DNA from: Loktanella sp. DSM 29012
Lineage (GTDB): Bacteria; Pseudomonadota; Alphaproteobacteria; Rhodobacterales; Rhodobacteraceae
Assembly: GCF_900110705.1 (NCBI RefSeq)
Contig: NZ_FOEJ01000006.1
Span: 62,001-126,000, forward strand
Reading direction: 5' to 3'
DNA: 64,000 nt
Shown: positions 9,698-20,325 of the stretch, piece by piece
Layout: each line of letters opens with the position of its first letter
How positions within the stretch are numbered: the stretch's first letter is position 1
Position numbers and translations under genes: made by a program
The notes under the pieces: model-generated
Database searches by the model: none
Seen by the model: the letters and a program-made list of their open reading frames with translations, nothing else
Told to the model about the DNA's origin: nothing

Positions 9698-10825
9698 ATG
9701 CGCGCCGAGACTGAAACCACCATCGCCGCCATTCAGAAATCGCTGGCACTGTTGGCGCAGCGTCTGGACTATGACACGGCGGCCAACCGGCTGGAGGAAT
9801 TCAACGCGCGCGTCGAGGATCCGACCCTGTGGGATGATCCCGCAAACGCGCAGAAACTGATGCGTGAACGGCAGATGCTGGTCGATGCGATGGACAGCTA
9901 CCACGGCATCAAACAGGAACTGTCGGACAACGTCGAACTGATCGAACTGGGCGAGATGGAAGATGACGCCGGTGTGGTCGCCGAAGCCGAAGAGGCGCTG
10001 ACCGCGCTGCGGGCCAAGGCCGCCGAAAAAGAGCTGGAGGCGCTCTTGAACGGCGAGGCGGACGGCAACGATACCTTCCTTGAAATCAACGCAGGTGCTG
10101 GCGGCACCGAATCCTGTGACTGGGCCAACATGCTCAAACGCATGTACATCCGCTGGGCCGAGAAAAAGGGCTACAAGGTCGAATTGCAGTCCGAAAGCCA
10201 GGGCGAAGAGGTCGGCATCAAATCGACCGCGCTGAAAATCAGCGGCCCGAACGCCTATGGCTGGCTGAAATCGGAATCCGGTGTGCACCGTCTGGTGCGG
10301 ATCAGCCCCTACGATTCCGCGGCCAAGCGGCATACGTCGTTTTCATCGGTCTGGGTCTATCCGGTCGTCGACGACAACATCGAAATCGAGGTGAACCCAT
10401 CCGATATCCGCATCGACACCTATCGGTCGTCGGGGGCGGGCGGTCAGCACGTGAACACGACGGATTCGGCTGTGCGGATCACCCACGAACCGACCGGCAT
10501 CGTCGTGACCAGCTCGGAAAAATCCCAGCACCAGAACCGCGATATCGCGATGAAGGCGCTGAAATCCCGCCTGTATCAGATCGAACTGGACCGCCGGAAC
10601 GCGGCGATCAACGAGGCGCATGAAAACAAGGGCGACGCGGGCTGGGGCAACCAGATCCGGTCCTACGTTCTTCAGCCTTACCAGATGGTGAAAGACCTGC
10701 GCACCCGCTACGAGACGTCGGATACTTCGGGCGTGCTGGACGGCGATCTGGATGGTCTGATGGCCGCGACACTGGCAATGGATGTCAGTGGTAAATCCCG
10801 CGCCGAGGCGACGGCAGAGGACTGA
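9698..10825 (+). CDS. prfB: Peptide chain release factor 2
   Basis: 375 residues. RF2 recognises UGA and UAA and triggers hydrolysis of peptidyl-tRNA. The GGQ catalytic loop is at 248-250. The stop-codon-reading tripeptide, SPF in E. coli, is SPY here (203-205). The region homologous to the E. coli programmed frameshift site reads straight through: LDYD is encoded without an internal UGA, so this gene does not use the classic +1 frameshift autoregulation. The ATG follows GAGG at good spacing. It lies between mrcA and an amidase gene. Confidence 0.97.
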   Translation: MRAETETTIAAIQKSLALLAQRLDYDTAANRLEEFNARVEDPTLWDDPANAQKLMRERQMLVDAMDSYHGIKQELSDNVELIELGEMEDDAGVVAEAEEALTALRAKAAEKELEALLNGEADGNDTFLEINAGAGGTESCDWANMLKRMYIRWAEKKGYKVELQSESQGEEVGIKSTALKISGPNAYGWLKSESGVHRLVRISPYDSAAKRHTSFSSVWVYPVVDDNIEIEVNPSDIRIDTYRSSGAGGQHVNTTDSAVRITHEPTGIVVTSSEKSQHQNRDIAMKALKSRLYQIELDRRNAAINEAHENKGDAGWGNQIRSYVLQPYQMVKDLRTRYETSDTSGVLDGDLDGLMAATLAMDVSGKSRAEATAED

Positions 10826-10863
10826 ACCTTGCCAATCCTAATCCGGCAGGGGCAGGATGTGGG

Positions 10864-12246
10864 ATGGACCAGATACTTGATCAGGATGCACTGGCGCTGT
10901 CCGCAGCCTTGGCCAATGGCCAACTGACTGCCGAACAGGTAATGCAGGCGACGCTCGACCGGATTGCAATGCGCAACCCGGATTTGAATGCCATCGTAGC
11001 CCTGCGCGATGCTGACGATTTGCTGGCAGAGGCGCGTGCGGCGGACAACGCCCCGCGCAAGGGTTGGCTGCATGGTATCCCCATCGCGGTCAAGGATCTG
11101 TCCAACGTCGCAGGCCTGCCCACATCCATGGGCTCGCCTGCATTGGCCGGGCGCGTAGCAAAAACATCCGACATCATGGTGCAGCGGATGCAGGACGCAG
11201 GCGCCATCGTGATCGGCAAGACGAACACCCCGGAATTCGGTCTGGGCAGTCACACCTTCAACCCGGTGTTCGGTGCGACGCAGAACGGCTTGCTGCCCGG
11301 GTGTAGTGCCGGGGGATCGTCAGGCGGTGCCGCCGTTGCGCTGTCGTCCCGCATGATCGCGGTGGCGGACGGGTCCGACATGATGGGCAGTCTGCGCAAC
11401 CCTGCGGGCTGGAACGGGGTTTACGGCATGCGCCCGACATGGGGGCTGGTCCCATCGGAACCCGCTGGCGACAGTTTCCTGCATCAGTTGTCCACCAATG
11501 GCCCCATGGCGCGCAGCCCTGCCGATCTCTCTGCCTTGTTGGCCACGCAATCAGGCCCTGATCCGCGTCAGCCGCATGGTTTGCCAGCCTATGTGCATGG
11601 CAGCCTGGACGCCGATCTGACGGGGCGCCGCATCGGCTGGCTGGATGACTGGGGCGGGGCCTATCCGATGGAGGACGGTGTGCTGGACCATTGTGCAGGC
11701 CAAATCCAGCGCATGTCGGATCTGGGCTGTTCGGTGATTCAGATTGCCCCACCGTTTGATGCGTCGGCACTATGGGACAGTTGGACCACGCTGCGCAGCT
11801 TTGCCATCGCGGGCAGCCTCGGGTCACTTTATGATAATGCCGCCACGCGTGACGCCCTCAAACCCGAGGCGATCTGGGAAATCGAACGGGGCCGCGCCTT
11901 GACGGCTGTCGAAATCCAGCGTGCCAGCAACATACGCTCTGACTGGTTTCGTGCGGCGGTACGTCTGTTCGATAAGGTAGATGCAATGGTGCTGCCCACG
12001 GCGCAATGCTGGCCATTTCCGCTGGACTGGACCTGGCCCCAGAATATCGCGGGCGTTGCGATGGATACCTATCACCGCTGGATGGAGGTCGTCGTGCCCG
12101 CGTCGCTGATCGGCCTGCCAGCCGTCGCGGTGCCGCTGCCACAGACCGCGGCTGGGGAACCGATGGGCCTGCAATTCATCGGTCGCGCCCGTGATGATCG
12201 CCGGTTGCTGGAACTGGCACAGGGCTGGCACCGGATCAACGCCTGA
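10864..12246 (+). CDS. Amidase signature family protein
   Basis: 460 residues of the amidase signature family (GatA, fatty-acid amide hydrolase and similar). The Ser-cisSer-Lys triad is visible: Lys77 in IAVKDLS, the Gly/Ser loop GGSSGG (Ser152, Ser153) and the nucleophile Ser176 in MGSLRNPA. No signal peptide, so it is probably cytoplasmic. It is not GatA in context, because gatC and gatB are absent. The last 11 bases overlap the 3' end of the converging MFS gene. The amide substrate is unknown. Confidence 0.86.
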   Translation: MDQILDQDALALSAALANGQLTAEQVMQATLDRIAMRNPDLNAIVALRDADDLLAEARAADNAPRKGWLHGIPIAVKDLSNVAGLPTSMGSPALAGRVAKTSDIMVQRMQDAGAIVIGKTNTPEFGLGSHTFNPVFGATQNGLLPGCSAGGSSGGAAVALSSRMIAVADGSDMMGSLRNPAGWNGVYGMRPTWGLVPSEPAGDSFLHQLSTNGPMARSPADLSALLATQSGPDPRQPHGLPAYVHGSLDADLTGRRIGWLDDWGGAYPMEDGVLDHCAGQIQRMSDLGCSVIQIAPPFDASALWDSWTTLRSFAIAGSLGSLYDNAATRDALKPEAIWEIERGRALTAVEIQRASNIRSDWFRAAVRLFDKVDAMVLPTAQCWPFPLDWTWPQNIAGVAMDTYHRWMEVVVPASLIGLPAVAVPLPQTAAGEPMGLQFIGRARDDRRLLELAQGWHRINA

Positions 12247-13714
12247 CCAGCAGTGCCGCGATGATGGCCGATAGCGCCGCCAGTCCGGACGACCCCCAGG
12301 CGATCACTGCAAACCCGCTGTTCATCGCGTCCAGATGGCCGGGCAGGGTGGACACCTCGCCAAAGCTGGCTGGCCCGCCGTTGATCGCATAGCCGATGGC
12401 CACGACCGACGACATCGCCGCCACCGCGATCAGCCCCGCGATTCGACTGACGGCGTTGTTGATCCCGGATGCAATCCCGTCGCGGCCCGGACCTGCCGCG
12501 CCCATGATGCTGGCAGACAGCGGGGCGACGACCATGCTCATGCCCAACCCGACGACCGCCATGGTCGGCAGAACCCCCAGCCAGAAATTCTGGGACGGTA
12601 TCACCAGTGCCAGGCCCGCATAGCCGATTGCGACCAACGCCGATCCCCCGGTGATCAAGGGGCCGGCACCGTGCTGGTCCGCCATCTTGCCGAACCGGGT
12701 GGAAAATGCCGCGATGAACACTGTGATCGGCCCAAAGGCAAAGATCGTCTGAAAGGCTGTCAGGCCCCAACCTGCCACAGTCAGCATCGGCAAAAAGAAC
12801 AGGATCGCCGACATGCCGAAGTACAAAAGAAAGGTCGACGCATTCGCCGCTGAAAACGTGCGGTTCCGAAACATCCATAGCGGCATCATCGGGGCTGCTG
12901 CGCGACGTTGCTGGAACAGAAAAACCGCGAGGACCAGACAACCCGCAACGCCTGTTACCACCGTCAGGCGGGTGTCATTGCTGCCCTCCAGGTGGGTCAG
13001 CGTCCAGGCCAGCAGACCCAGACCTGTGATCGCCAGCAACGCGCCGGCGATATCGACCGGTTCGCCCTGGCGGCGGGGGTCGGCATTGACTGCGCGCCAG
13101 ACCAGAAACAGCGTTGCAATCCCAAGCGGCAGGTTGATCGCAAAGATACCGCGCCAGGCCTCTGGCGCACCCGACGAGAGCAGGAGCCCGCCGACAATCG
13201 GTCCCGCTGCCGTCGTGAGGCCCGATGCGGCGGCCCAGATCCCGATCGCACGTCCGCGCTCTTCGCGCGGGTAGGCCCGCGAAATCATGGCCAGTGATCC
13301 TGGCACCATGAGGGCTGCACCCACGCCCTGGGCCAGCCTGGCGATGATCAGCAGATCCGGGGTCGGTGCCACGGCGCAGAGGAGCGAGGTCATCAGGAAC
13401 AGCCCCACGCCAAGCGAGAAGACCCGTGCCAGACCGAACCTGTCGCCAAAGGCCCCGCCGGTCAGGATCAGGGCCGACAATGTCAGCATGTAGGCGTTGT
13501 TGATCCAGGTTGCCTGGTCGAGCGTCGCGCCAAGCGAAGCGCGAATCGCGGGGATGGCAATACTGACGACCGTGCCGTCGATAAACCCCATCGACGAAGC
13601 CAGAACACCCGCAGCCAGAATCCAGCCGCGTCTGCCATCGCGCGCAAAGTCCGGCACGAAAACGGGCCGCGTCCGATAAGACGTGGCCCGTAAGGGATCA
13701 TTATCCTGCGTCAA
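12236..13714 (-). CDS. MFS drug:H+ antiporter (DHA2/EmrB-QacA type)
   Basis: 492 residues, strongly hydrophobic, consistent with the 14-helix DHA2 family. The motif near helix 1 (GFIDGTVVSIAIPAI), a D(R)xG-type loop (GDRFGLARV) and antiporter motif C (GPIVGG) are all present. Such proteins export cationic or amphipathic drugs in exchange for protons. The likely start is a TTG at 13714, three bases after the bactofilin stop and with no clear Shine-Dalgarno, so coupling to bactofilin translation is plausible. The 3' end overlaps the converging amidase gene. Confidence 0.87.
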   Translation of the reverse strand: MTQDNDPLRATSYRTRPVFVPDFARDGRRGWILAAGVLASSMGFIDGTVVSIAIPAIRASLGATLDQATWINNAYMLTLSALILTGGAFGDRFGLARVFSLGVGLFLMTSLLCAVAPTPDLLIIARLAQGVGAALMVPGSLAMISRAYPREERGRAIGIWAAASGLTTAAGPIVGGLLLSSGAPEAWRGIFAINLPLGIATLFLVWRAVNADPRRQGEPVDIAGALLAITGLGLLAWTLTHLEGSNDTRLTVVTGVAGCLVLAVFLFQQRRAAAPMMPLWMFRNRTFSAANASTFLLYFGMSAILFFLPMLTVAGWGLTAFQTIFAFGPITVFIAAFSTRFGKMADQHGAGPLITGGSALVAIGYAGLALVIPSQNFWLGVLPTMAVVGLGMSMVVAPLSASIMGAAGPGRDGIASGINNAVSRIAGLIAVAAMSSVVAIGYAINGGPASFGEVSTLPGHLDAMNSGFAVIAWGSSGLAALSAIIAALLVRR

Positions 13715-13717
13715 GGA

Positions 13718-14233
13718 TCAGCTTTTGTCGGCGTCCCCGGATGCACCCTTGGGCGCAGCGGTCGGCATTTTGGTGGACTTGCCACCAGCAGAGAGGGGAT
13801 CATCCTGACGCTGAACCGATCCTTCGAAATGGGCACCGGATTCGATGGCGATTGTCTTGTGGATGATGTCACCCTCGACGCGGGCCGTCGATGTCAGGCG
13901 CACCTTGAGACCGCGCACGCGACCGATGATGCGGCCATGAATGACGATATCGTCGCCGATCACTTCGCCTTTGACGGTGGCACCTTCGCCAACGGTCAGC
14001 AGGTGGGCGTGCACGTCACCCTCGACCTGACCTTCGATCTGCACGTCGCCGCTGGTTTTCATGTTGCCGGTGACCAGAAGGTCCGACGACAGGATGGATG
14101 CCGGCGGCTTGGCCTTGGCGGGAGTGGGCGATTTGTAATCGCTGCTGGACGACGACGGTGCGGGGCTTGCAGGTGCAGGCGCGGCGGTGTCGGCCTTGGG
14201 GCCAGGTTCATTGATCTTGGATTTAGAAAACAT
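13718..14233 (-). CDS. Bactofilin
   Basis: 171 residues. A Pro/Ser/Ala-rich N-terminal tail (1-45) precedes the DUF583 bactofilin core (about 46-150), a right-handed beta-helix built from short repeats such as GDVQIEGQVEGDVHAHLL. Bactofilins polymerise without nucleotides into membrane-associated filaments that localise cell-wall enzymes. It overlaps the M23 peptidase gene by 11 bp, a pairing also seen in other bacteria (for example CcmA with Csd peptidases), which supports a joint role in cell shape. Confidence 0.92.
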   Translation of the reverse strand: MFSKSKINEPGPKADTAAPAPASPAPSSSSSDYKSPTPAKAKPPASILSSDLLVTGNMKTSGDVQIEGQVEGDVHAHLLTVGEGATVKGEVIGDDIVIHGRIIGRVRGLKVRLTSTARVEGDIIHKTIAIESGAHFEGSVQRQDDPLSAGGKSTKMPTAAPKGASGDADKS

Positions 14234-15533
14234 CTTGTCCCGCTCTTATGTAGGTCATCGGATTGACGGGTGTACCACCCACGCGCACTTCGTAATGCAG
14301 ATGGGAACCAGTAGACCGTCCTGAATTGCCCATATCACCGATCCGCTCACCGCGCGAGACCCTTTGACCGACCTTCACGCGCATCGCGGAGAGGTGAGCA
14401 TAGCGGGTCTCGATCCCGAACTCGTGCTGGATCTTGATCAGGCGACCATAGCCGGACGACCAGCCTGCGTTAGTGACCACGCCATCGGCCGTCGCATAGA
14501 TTGGTGTGCCCACGGGGGCTGCGAAATCGGTGCCCGCATGCAGGCGTCCCCAACGCTGGCCAAAGCCCGAGGTAAAGCGGTAGGCCGCCTTGACCGGGGT
14601 ATCGAACGGCGCCTTTTCGGCGGCGATGCGATACAGGTTGATTTCGTCCAGGCGGTTCAGGATGCCGTTGGCGCGTTCCGCGTTCGGATCGGGCGCACCG
14701 CCACGGGTCGAGAACGACAGCGGTGTCAGAGGACCGCCGGACCCAGAGTAGCCCCGGCGCACCTGGCTGATCATGTTGTCGGGGTTCATGCCGGCCGCGC
14801 GGAACATCTTGTCCAGCGGTTCGACAGATACCGTCATCGCGTCTTCAAGCTGACGGAAGATATCGTCGTTGCGGTCCTGCAAGAGCCGCAGTTCCAGTTG
14901 CGTTTCCGCGGCGCTGTCCAGTGCGAACTGCGCGTCAGCGGCGATCTTGTCGCGTTCTGCCGCAGTTTCGGCCAGCGCGGATGCCAGCAGATCGACGGTG
15001 CTGTCGGCCTGTGCGGACATCACGGCCCCGGCGGCGGCAGATCCCGGCTCGGCGGCCAGCTGTTCCAGTGCAAGACGGCTTGTCTTTACGTCCTGCATGG
15101 TGTCGCGCAGCGTTGCCTGCACTACGTCCAGACCGGTTTCTAACTCGCGGCGTTGATCCTCGGTTTCCAGCAACGCACTTTGCATGATCGAAATCTGCTC
15201 AAGTGCCGAACTGAACCGCTGTTGTGCCGCGACAGCCTCGGCGGCACGGGCGTCACGTTCGGTCGAGAGGGCGTTCAGGCGCTGTTCGTAGATGATCTGA
15301 TCACGCTGTGCCTGTGCGCGGAAATTGCCAGCCCCGATACTGTCCATCAGGATCACGGCGGTCGAGATGATGGACCAGCCAACCAGAAGCGATGCAACGC
15401 TCCACCCGACGAGCTGATGAGAAGGACGCAGACGAATGAAACGGGTTTCGGTGTCCGAGCGAATAAAAAGCCGCTTTTCCGGAAATCTCTTTTCAAGCCG
15501 TGTATGCACGGCCATCGCCAAACGTGATCTCAC
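14223..15533 (-). CDS. M23 (LytM) peptidase with coiled coil
   Basis: 436 residues. One membrane helix at about 40-65, a long periplasmic coiled coil (about 75-250), and a C-terminal M23/LytM domain with zinc motifs HAGTDFA and HLHYEV plus the YAHLS segment. These are intact, so an active Gly- or D-Ala-type endopeptidase is likely rather than an EnvC/NlpD-like activator. The GTG start at 15533 is supported by GGGAGAG just upstream; an ATG six codons later is the alternative. Overlap with bactofilin indicates one operon. Confidence 0.92.
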   Translation of the reverse strand: MRSRLAMAVHTRLEKRFPEKRLFIRSDTETRFIRLRPSHQLVGWSVASLLVGWSIISTAVILMDSIGAGNFRAQAQRDQIIYEQRLNALSTERDARAAEAVAAQQRFSSALEQISIMQSALLETEDQRRELETGLDVVQATLRDTMQDVKTSRLALEQLAAEPGSAAAGAVMSAQADSTVDLLASALAETAAERDKIAADAQFALDSAAETQLELRLLQDRNDDIFRQLEDAMTVSVEPLDKMFRAAGMNPDNMISQVRRGYSGSGGPLTPLSFSTRGGAPDPNAERANGILNRLDEINLYRIAAEKAPFDTPVKAAYRFTSGFGQRWGRLHAGTDFAAPVGTPIYATADGVVTNAGWSSGYGRLIKIQHEFGIETRYAHLSAMRVKVGQRVSRGERIGDMGNSGRSTGSHLHYEVRVGGTPVNPMTYIRAGQDVF

Positions 15534-15693
15534 GCGTCTCTCCCTACCTGTCCCACGGCGCAGCTGCCTGTATTGTTTTTTGCCGCGTCAAGACCGTTTA
15601 CAAAGACTGACGCATCGGAGCAACGCTTTTGGTAAAATTAAGTGACGATTGGATTTCTTGGGCAATATTACGCCGAAGCCGGCCGAATCTGCA

Positions 15694-16506
15694 TCAATTC
15701 CCAGTAGCCAATGGCCAATAGAAATCCGGCGGAATCCCTGATTCTGCACGCTTTTCTTCGTTGAACGGTGGTTTCAGCGCACCGTGGAAATAGCGTCTGA
15801 CCAAGGCGTGAAATACGGGCGTCGGATCGCTGTTGTCGCGCCCGCAGAGAAAGTTGAACCACTTTGACCCGTAGGACACATGGTGGACCTCTTCGGCGTA
15901 GATCACGTTCAGGGCTGCGACTGTGTCCTTGTCGCCAGCGCGTTTGAAGACCTCGATCATGTTCGGCGTCACATCCAGACCGCGCGCCTCGAGCACCATC
16001 GGAACGACCGCAAGACGGCCCAGCAGGTCATCGGCTGTGTCCTCGGCCGCACGCCACATTCCCGCATGGGCGGGCAAGGCCCCGTAATGCGAACCCTGTG
16101 CCTCGAGCCTGTCGCACATCAAATTGAAATGCTTGGATTCTTCGTCAGCGGCCTTGACCCAGTCGTCGTAGAAACCGACGGGCATGGGCGAATCGGCAAA
16201 CCGCGCGATGATGTCCCAGTGCAGATCCACGGCGTTCAGTTCGATATGCGCAACCGCGTGCAGCAAGGCCAGCCGCCCTTCCGGAGAGCCGGGTTTGCGC
16301 TGAGGCACATCGCGCGGGTCAAGCAGCTCTGGCCGGGCGGGACGGGCTGGCTGGTCGGGCGGCGCTGCCTGCCCGACCGCGATGGGCGTGCCAGCCGCCC
16401 GCGCCGCGCGCCAGGTCGCGGCATGTGCATGACTGATTGCCGTCTTGGCGCGACCGTCGGCCGTGGTCAGGACCTCGACCGCCATCTGGGCCAATGTAAG
16501 GGTCAC
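15694..16506 (-). CDS. DUF455 ferritin-like protein
   Basis: 270 residues, mostly helical. Metal-ligand motifs typical of ferritin-like four-helix bundles appear in order: HIELNAVDLHWD, DEESKHF and EEVHHVSYG. This matches DUF455; members are predicted to hold a di-iron centre but the reaction is unknown. The start is a GTG that overlaps the bcp stop in a GTGA junction, so the two are translationally coupled. The context suggests a link to oxidative stress or iron, by inference only. Confidence 0.85.
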   Translation of the reverse strand: MTLTLAQMAVEVLTTADGRAKTAISHAHAATWRAARAAGTPIAVGQAAPPDQPARPARPELLDPRDVPQRKPGSPEGRLALLHAVAHIELNAVDLHWDIIARFADSPMPVGFYDDWVKAADEESKHFNLMCDRLEAQGSHYGALPAHAGMWRAAEDTADDLLGRLAVVPMVLEARGLDVTPNMIEVFKRAGDKDTVAALNVIYAEEVHHVSYGSKWFNFLCGRDNSDPTPVFHALVRRYFHGALKPPFNEEKRAESGIPPDFYWPLATGN

Positions 16507-16970
16507 AGGGCCTGCGCCGCTTCGAGAACGGCATCGACGTGACCAGGTACCTTGACCTTGGGCCAGACCTGCGCAATCCGGCCTTCGGTATCGATCAGGA
16601 ATGTCGCCCTTTCGATTCCCATGAAGGTCTTGCCGTACATCTGTTTTTCGCCCCAGACGCCGTAGCGTTCACAGACATCTCCGTCGGCATCGGACAGCAG
16701 CACCACGCTCAGATTATGCTTGTCGCGGAATTTGTCGTGTTTTGCGACGGTGTCCTTGGATATGCCCAGAACGACTGTATTGGCGGCTGCGAAATCGGAA
16801 GCACGTTCGGTAAATCCCACAGCCTCCTTGGTGCAGCCGGGGGTGTCGTCGCGCGGGTAGAAATAGACGACGACCTTTTGTCCTGCGTATTGTGCGAGTG
16901 TCACCGTTTCACCGCCGTCGCGTGGCAGGCTGATTTCAGGTGCGTTATCACCGGGGGCAGGTTGTGACAT
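16503..16970 (-). CDS. bcp: Bcp/PrxQ-type thioredoxin-dependent peroxiredoxin
   Basis: 155 residues with the peroxidatic motif TPGCTKEA (Cys46). Bcp reduces hydrogen peroxide and organic peroxides in the cytoplasm using thioredoxin. The usual resolving cysteine five residues later is replaced by Val51; the only other Cys is in DGDVCERYGVWG. It may therefore work as a 1-Cys enzyme or with the distal Cys. It is the first gene of a pair with DUF455 and is divergent from the AsmA-like gene. Confidence 0.94.
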   Translation of the reverse strand: MSQPAPGDNAPEISLPRDGGETVTLAQYAGQKVVVYFYPRDDTPGCTKEAVGFTERASDFAAANTVVLGISKDTVAKHDKFRDKHNLSVVLLSDADGDVCERYGVWGEKQMYGKTFMGIERATFLIDTEGRIAQVWPKVKVPGHVDAVLEAAQAL

Positions 16971-17061
16971 ATCTGTGATCCTTCAGCAGTGGGCCCGGGC
17001 GCGGGGTTTCGCTTTGCGCCATCTGCGGCGAAACTAACGCGGTGAGGCGGACAGGCAAACC

Positions 17062-20000
17062 ATGACAGACCCCGAAACAGCGACAATCCCGCGCAGGCGG
17101 ATGCCGTCCCGCGGCATCAGGGCGCTGTTGTGGCTGTTCGGGCTGCCGGTTCTGTTGCTGTTTGTGGCCGGAATTGCGGTGCTGGACCGCGACATCACGG
17201 CCCCTGCCTGGGTACGCGACCGGGTCGAATCGCGTGCCGCCGAGGTGCTGGGCGGCGGGACGCTGCATTTTGGCGATATCCATTTGCGCGTGGGGCGTGA
17301 TCTGCATCCGCAGATATGGCTGACGGATACGGTGCTGCGCGATGGCACGGGCATGGTGCTGGCAGAGGTCGACCGGATCGCAGCTGGCCTGTCGCCAAGA
17401 GGCGTGCTGTTCGAACGTGCGGCACTGGTGCAGCGGATCGCGCTGACGGGGACGCAGGTGTCTGTCCGGCGTGACGCGGATGGTGCGTTTCAATTCGGAT
17501 TTGACCGCCCCGGTGGCAACGGCGCGTTGTTGGCCGACGGTCTGGGCGGCTTGGTGGCGCAGCTCGACGGGTTGCGCGAACGTCCGGCCTTTGCCGCCCT
17601 CGAACAGGTGACGCTGGACGGGGTGGCGATGACCTATAGCGACGCGCGTGCCGATCGGGTCTGGACCGTGGACGACGGGCGTTTCGATCTGCGTCTGACG
17701 GCAGCCCGCACGACGGCCGAGCTTGCGGTCGCGCTCGCGGGGGACGCAGGGACAGCGCAGGTCGACTTGGCGCTGGACAGTCCGCGTGACAGTAGGGCTG
17801 CCGATATCAGCGTATCCGTGCGCGACCTGCCTGCGCGTGATCTGGCCAGCCAGTCGGCGGCGCTGGCTGTGCTGGACGCGCTGGATGCACCGGTGTCCGC
17901 GCAACTGACGACAGCGCTGGATGCAGATGGGGTTTTGGCCCCGCTCGCCGTTACCTTGTCCGTTGGCGCTGGTGAAATTACAGGCGGGCCGGTTCCGCTA
18001 CCGGTGGATTCTGCCACGATCACGGGCCGTTATGATCCCGTGGCCCAACGGGTTGCGGTCGATGCGCTGTCGCTTGCATCTCCTTCGACGAGGTTTGCCG
18101 CACAAGGACACGTCTTGTTGCAGGATTTCCGCGCCGGTCTGCCGCGCAGTTTCGTGATGCAGATGGTTGCAACCGAAATCGCGCTGAACCCGCGCGGGTT
18201 TTACGACGAACCCCTGCCGCTTGCGCGGGCGGATATCGACATGCGTCTGCGGCTTGCGCCCTTTCGTCTGGATATCGGGCAGGTCACGGTGACCGACCCG
18301 GCCATCACCGCGCAGGCCGCCATGACGGTCGCGGCCACGGCGCAAGGCTGGACCTCGCGTCTGGATATCGCGGCGGATCGCCTGACACCCGAGGCGCTGA
18401 TGCGGGTCTGGCCGGAACAGGTCCGACCGGGGACACGTCGCTGGATTGCCAACAATATCGACGGTGGCACGCTGCAGGATGTGAACCTCGGGTTGCGGTT
18501 GCTGCCCGAAGCGGCACCCGTTCTTGCGGCCAGTTTCGGGTTCGAGGGCGCGCGGGTGCGCTATCTTCGCGATAATCCGTGGATCGAGGATGCGGCGGGT
18601 TTTGCCAGTCTTGCGCAGGATCGGTTTGCGCTGTCGCTTGGCAGTGGTCGGGTGGTCGCCCCGCAAGGAGGTGCTGTCAGCGTGGCAGGTTCCACGCTGG
18701 TCATTCCCGATCTGGCCGAGAAACCCGCACGCCTTGACATTGATCTGCGCACCGACGGCACGGTGACGGCGGCACTGTCGCTGTTGTCGCAGCCACCACT
18801 GCGGTTGATGGACCGGGCAAACCTGCCTGTGACATTGGCAGACGGCCGCGCGGCAGTGCGCGCCGCCATTGGCCTGCCTATCCAGGACGGGGTGCGTGGG
18901 CCGGATGTGTCCTATGACGCGACGGCGGTCCTGACGCGCATCAGCAGCGACGTGCTGGTGCCAAACCGCAGGCTCACAAGTAGCCGTCTGGAGGCCGAAA
19001 TCGGTCCCGATGGTCTGACCGTGACTGGCCCAGCCAGTCTGGACGGTGTGGCGCTGCGCGGGGTCTACCGGCAGGGGTTCGGCCACTCTGGCGCGCGACC
19101 GCAGATCACGGCGGATGTCACGATCACGCCTGGTGCCTTGCAAACCTTTGGCATCGGTTTGCCGCCTGGGGCGATCCGCGGTCGTGGCTTGGCACGCATT
19201 GACCTGACCTTGCCCAGAAACAGCCCGCCACGTCTGCGTCTGACATCGGACCTCGCCGGGGTCGGCCTGTCCGTGCCTGCGATCAACTGGATCAAGCCCG
19301 AGGCGACATCGGCCAGTCTGGCGTTGACCGCGACGCTGGGTGCCACGCCGCAGGTCGAGGAAATCAACCTCGAGGCACCCGGCCTGCGCGCCACGGGTGC
19401 CGTTTCATTGGCGCAAGGCCAGTTGCAGACGGCGCGGTTTGACCGGGTGCGGGTCGGCAACTGGTTCGACGGGCCTGTCACCCTGACTGGACGCGGGGCC
19501 GGGCGGGCCGTTGGTGTGACCATCTCGGGCGGGGTGCTGGACCTGTCGCGCGCTCAGCTGGGGGGCGGGTCCGGTGGTGGGCAGGGCGGTCCGATCGACG
19601 TGACGCTGAACCGGCTCGACATTGCGGGCGGTCTTGCGCTGACGGGGTTTCGTGGCCGTTTCGACACGACCGGCGGGCTGACGGGTCGTTTCGACGGACA
19701 GTTCAACGGGCAGGCCCCGGTGACCGGAGAGGTGACGCCGACCGGCGGACGCACAGCGGTCCGCATCGCGGCAACGGATGCCGGGGCGGTGCTGCGCGCG
19801 GGCGGTTTCATGCAAGGGGCGCTGGGTGGCAATCTGGACCTGACACTGGTCCCGGCGCCCGAACGCCGCGCCTATGACGGCACACTTGCGATCCGCAATT
19901 TGCGGGTACGGGACGCGCCGGGTGTCGCCGCGCTGCTGGATGCCATCAGCGTTGTCGGCCTGTTGCAGCAACTGGACGGTCAGGGGCTGTCGTTCGATAC

Positions 20001-20325
20001 GGTGGATGCAGCGTTTCGGTTGACCCCCGATGCGATCACCGTGACCCAATCCAGCGCGGTTGGACCGGGACTTGGCATTTCGTTGGATGGAATTTACACG
20101 CTGGCGTCAAAGCAGGTGGCGTTTCAAGGCGTCGTCTCGCCGTTCTATATCCTCAACGGGATCGGCAGTTTCCTGACCCGCAGGGGCGAAGGGCTGATCG
20201 GTTTCAATTTCAACCTTGCGGGAACGGCAGCGGCCCCACAGGTCACGGTCAACCCGCTGTCACTGTTCACGCCGGGTATGTTCCGCGAGATTTTTCGCCG
20301 CCCGCCACCACAGGTTAGCCGATGA
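17062..20325 (+). CDS. Giant AsmA/YhdP-like envelope protein
   Basis: 1087 residues. A short cytoplasmic basic N-terminus, one membrane helix (about 19-41), then a very long periplasmic region of repeating beta-strands. The middle part (about 350-600) matches the DUF3971 style and the C-terminal third has AsmA-like features. YhdP, TamB and AsmA proteins form bridge-like grooves thought to carry phospholipids between the inner and outer membranes; that function is assumed by family. The ATG at 17062 is clear. Its stop overlaps the queA ATG by 4 bases (ATGA). Confidence 0.85.
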   Translation: MTDPETATIPRRRMPSRGIRALLWLFGLPVLLLFVAGIAVLDRDITAPAWVRDRVESRAAEVLGGGTLHFGDIHLRVGRDLHPQIWLTDTVLRDGTGMVLAEVDRIAAGLSPRGVLFERAALVQRIALTGTQVSVRRDADGAFQFGFDRPGGNGALLADGLGGLVAQLDGLRERPAFAALEQVTLDGVAMTYSDARADRVWTVDDGRFDLRLTAARTTAELAVALAGDAGTAQVDLALDSPRDSRAADISVSVRDLPARDLASQSAALAVLDALDAPVSAQLTTALDADGVLAPLAVTLSVGAGEITGGPVPLPVDSATITGRYDPVAQRVAVDALSLASPSTRFAAQGHVLLQDFRAGLPRSFVMQMVATEIALNPRGFYDEPLPLARADIDMRLRLAPFRLDIGQVTVTDPAITAQAAMTVAATAQGWTSRLDIAADRLTPEALMRVWPEQVRPGTRRWIANNIDGGTLQDVNLGLRLLPEAAPVLAASFGFEGARVRYLRDNPWIEDAAGFASLAQDRFALSLGSGRVVAPQGGAVSVAGSTLVIPDLAEKPARLDIDLRTDGTVTAALSLLSQPPLRLMDRANLPVTLADGRAAVRAAIGLPIQDGVRGPDVSYDATAVLTRISSDVLVPNRRLTSSRLEAEIGPDGLTVTGPASLDGVALRGVYRQGFGHSGARPQITADVTITPGALQTFGIGLPPGAIRGRGLARIDLTLPRNSPPRLRLTSDLAGVGLSVPAINWIKPEATSASLALTATLGATPQVEEINLEAPGLRATGAVSLAQGQLQTARFDRVRVGNWFDGPVTLTGRGAGRAVGVTISGGVLDLSRAQLGGGSGGGQGGPIDVTLNRLDIAGGLALTGFRGRFDTTGGLTGRFDGQFNGQAPVTGEVTPTGGRTAVRIAATDAGAVLRAGGFMQGALGGNLDLTLVPAPERRAYDGTLAIRNLRVRDAPGVAALLDAISVVGLLQQLDGQGLSFDTVDAAFRLTPDAITVTQSSAVGPGLGISLDGIYTLASKQVAFQGVVSPFYILNGIGSFLTRRGEGLIGFNFNLAGTAAAPQVTVNPLSLFTPGMFREIFRRPPPQVSR

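Noticed and set aside
14364-15143. 259-codon frame antisense to the M23 gene
   Set aside because: A shadow of the high-GC coding strand; Arg/His-rich and without motifs, as are the other long antisense frames in this window.
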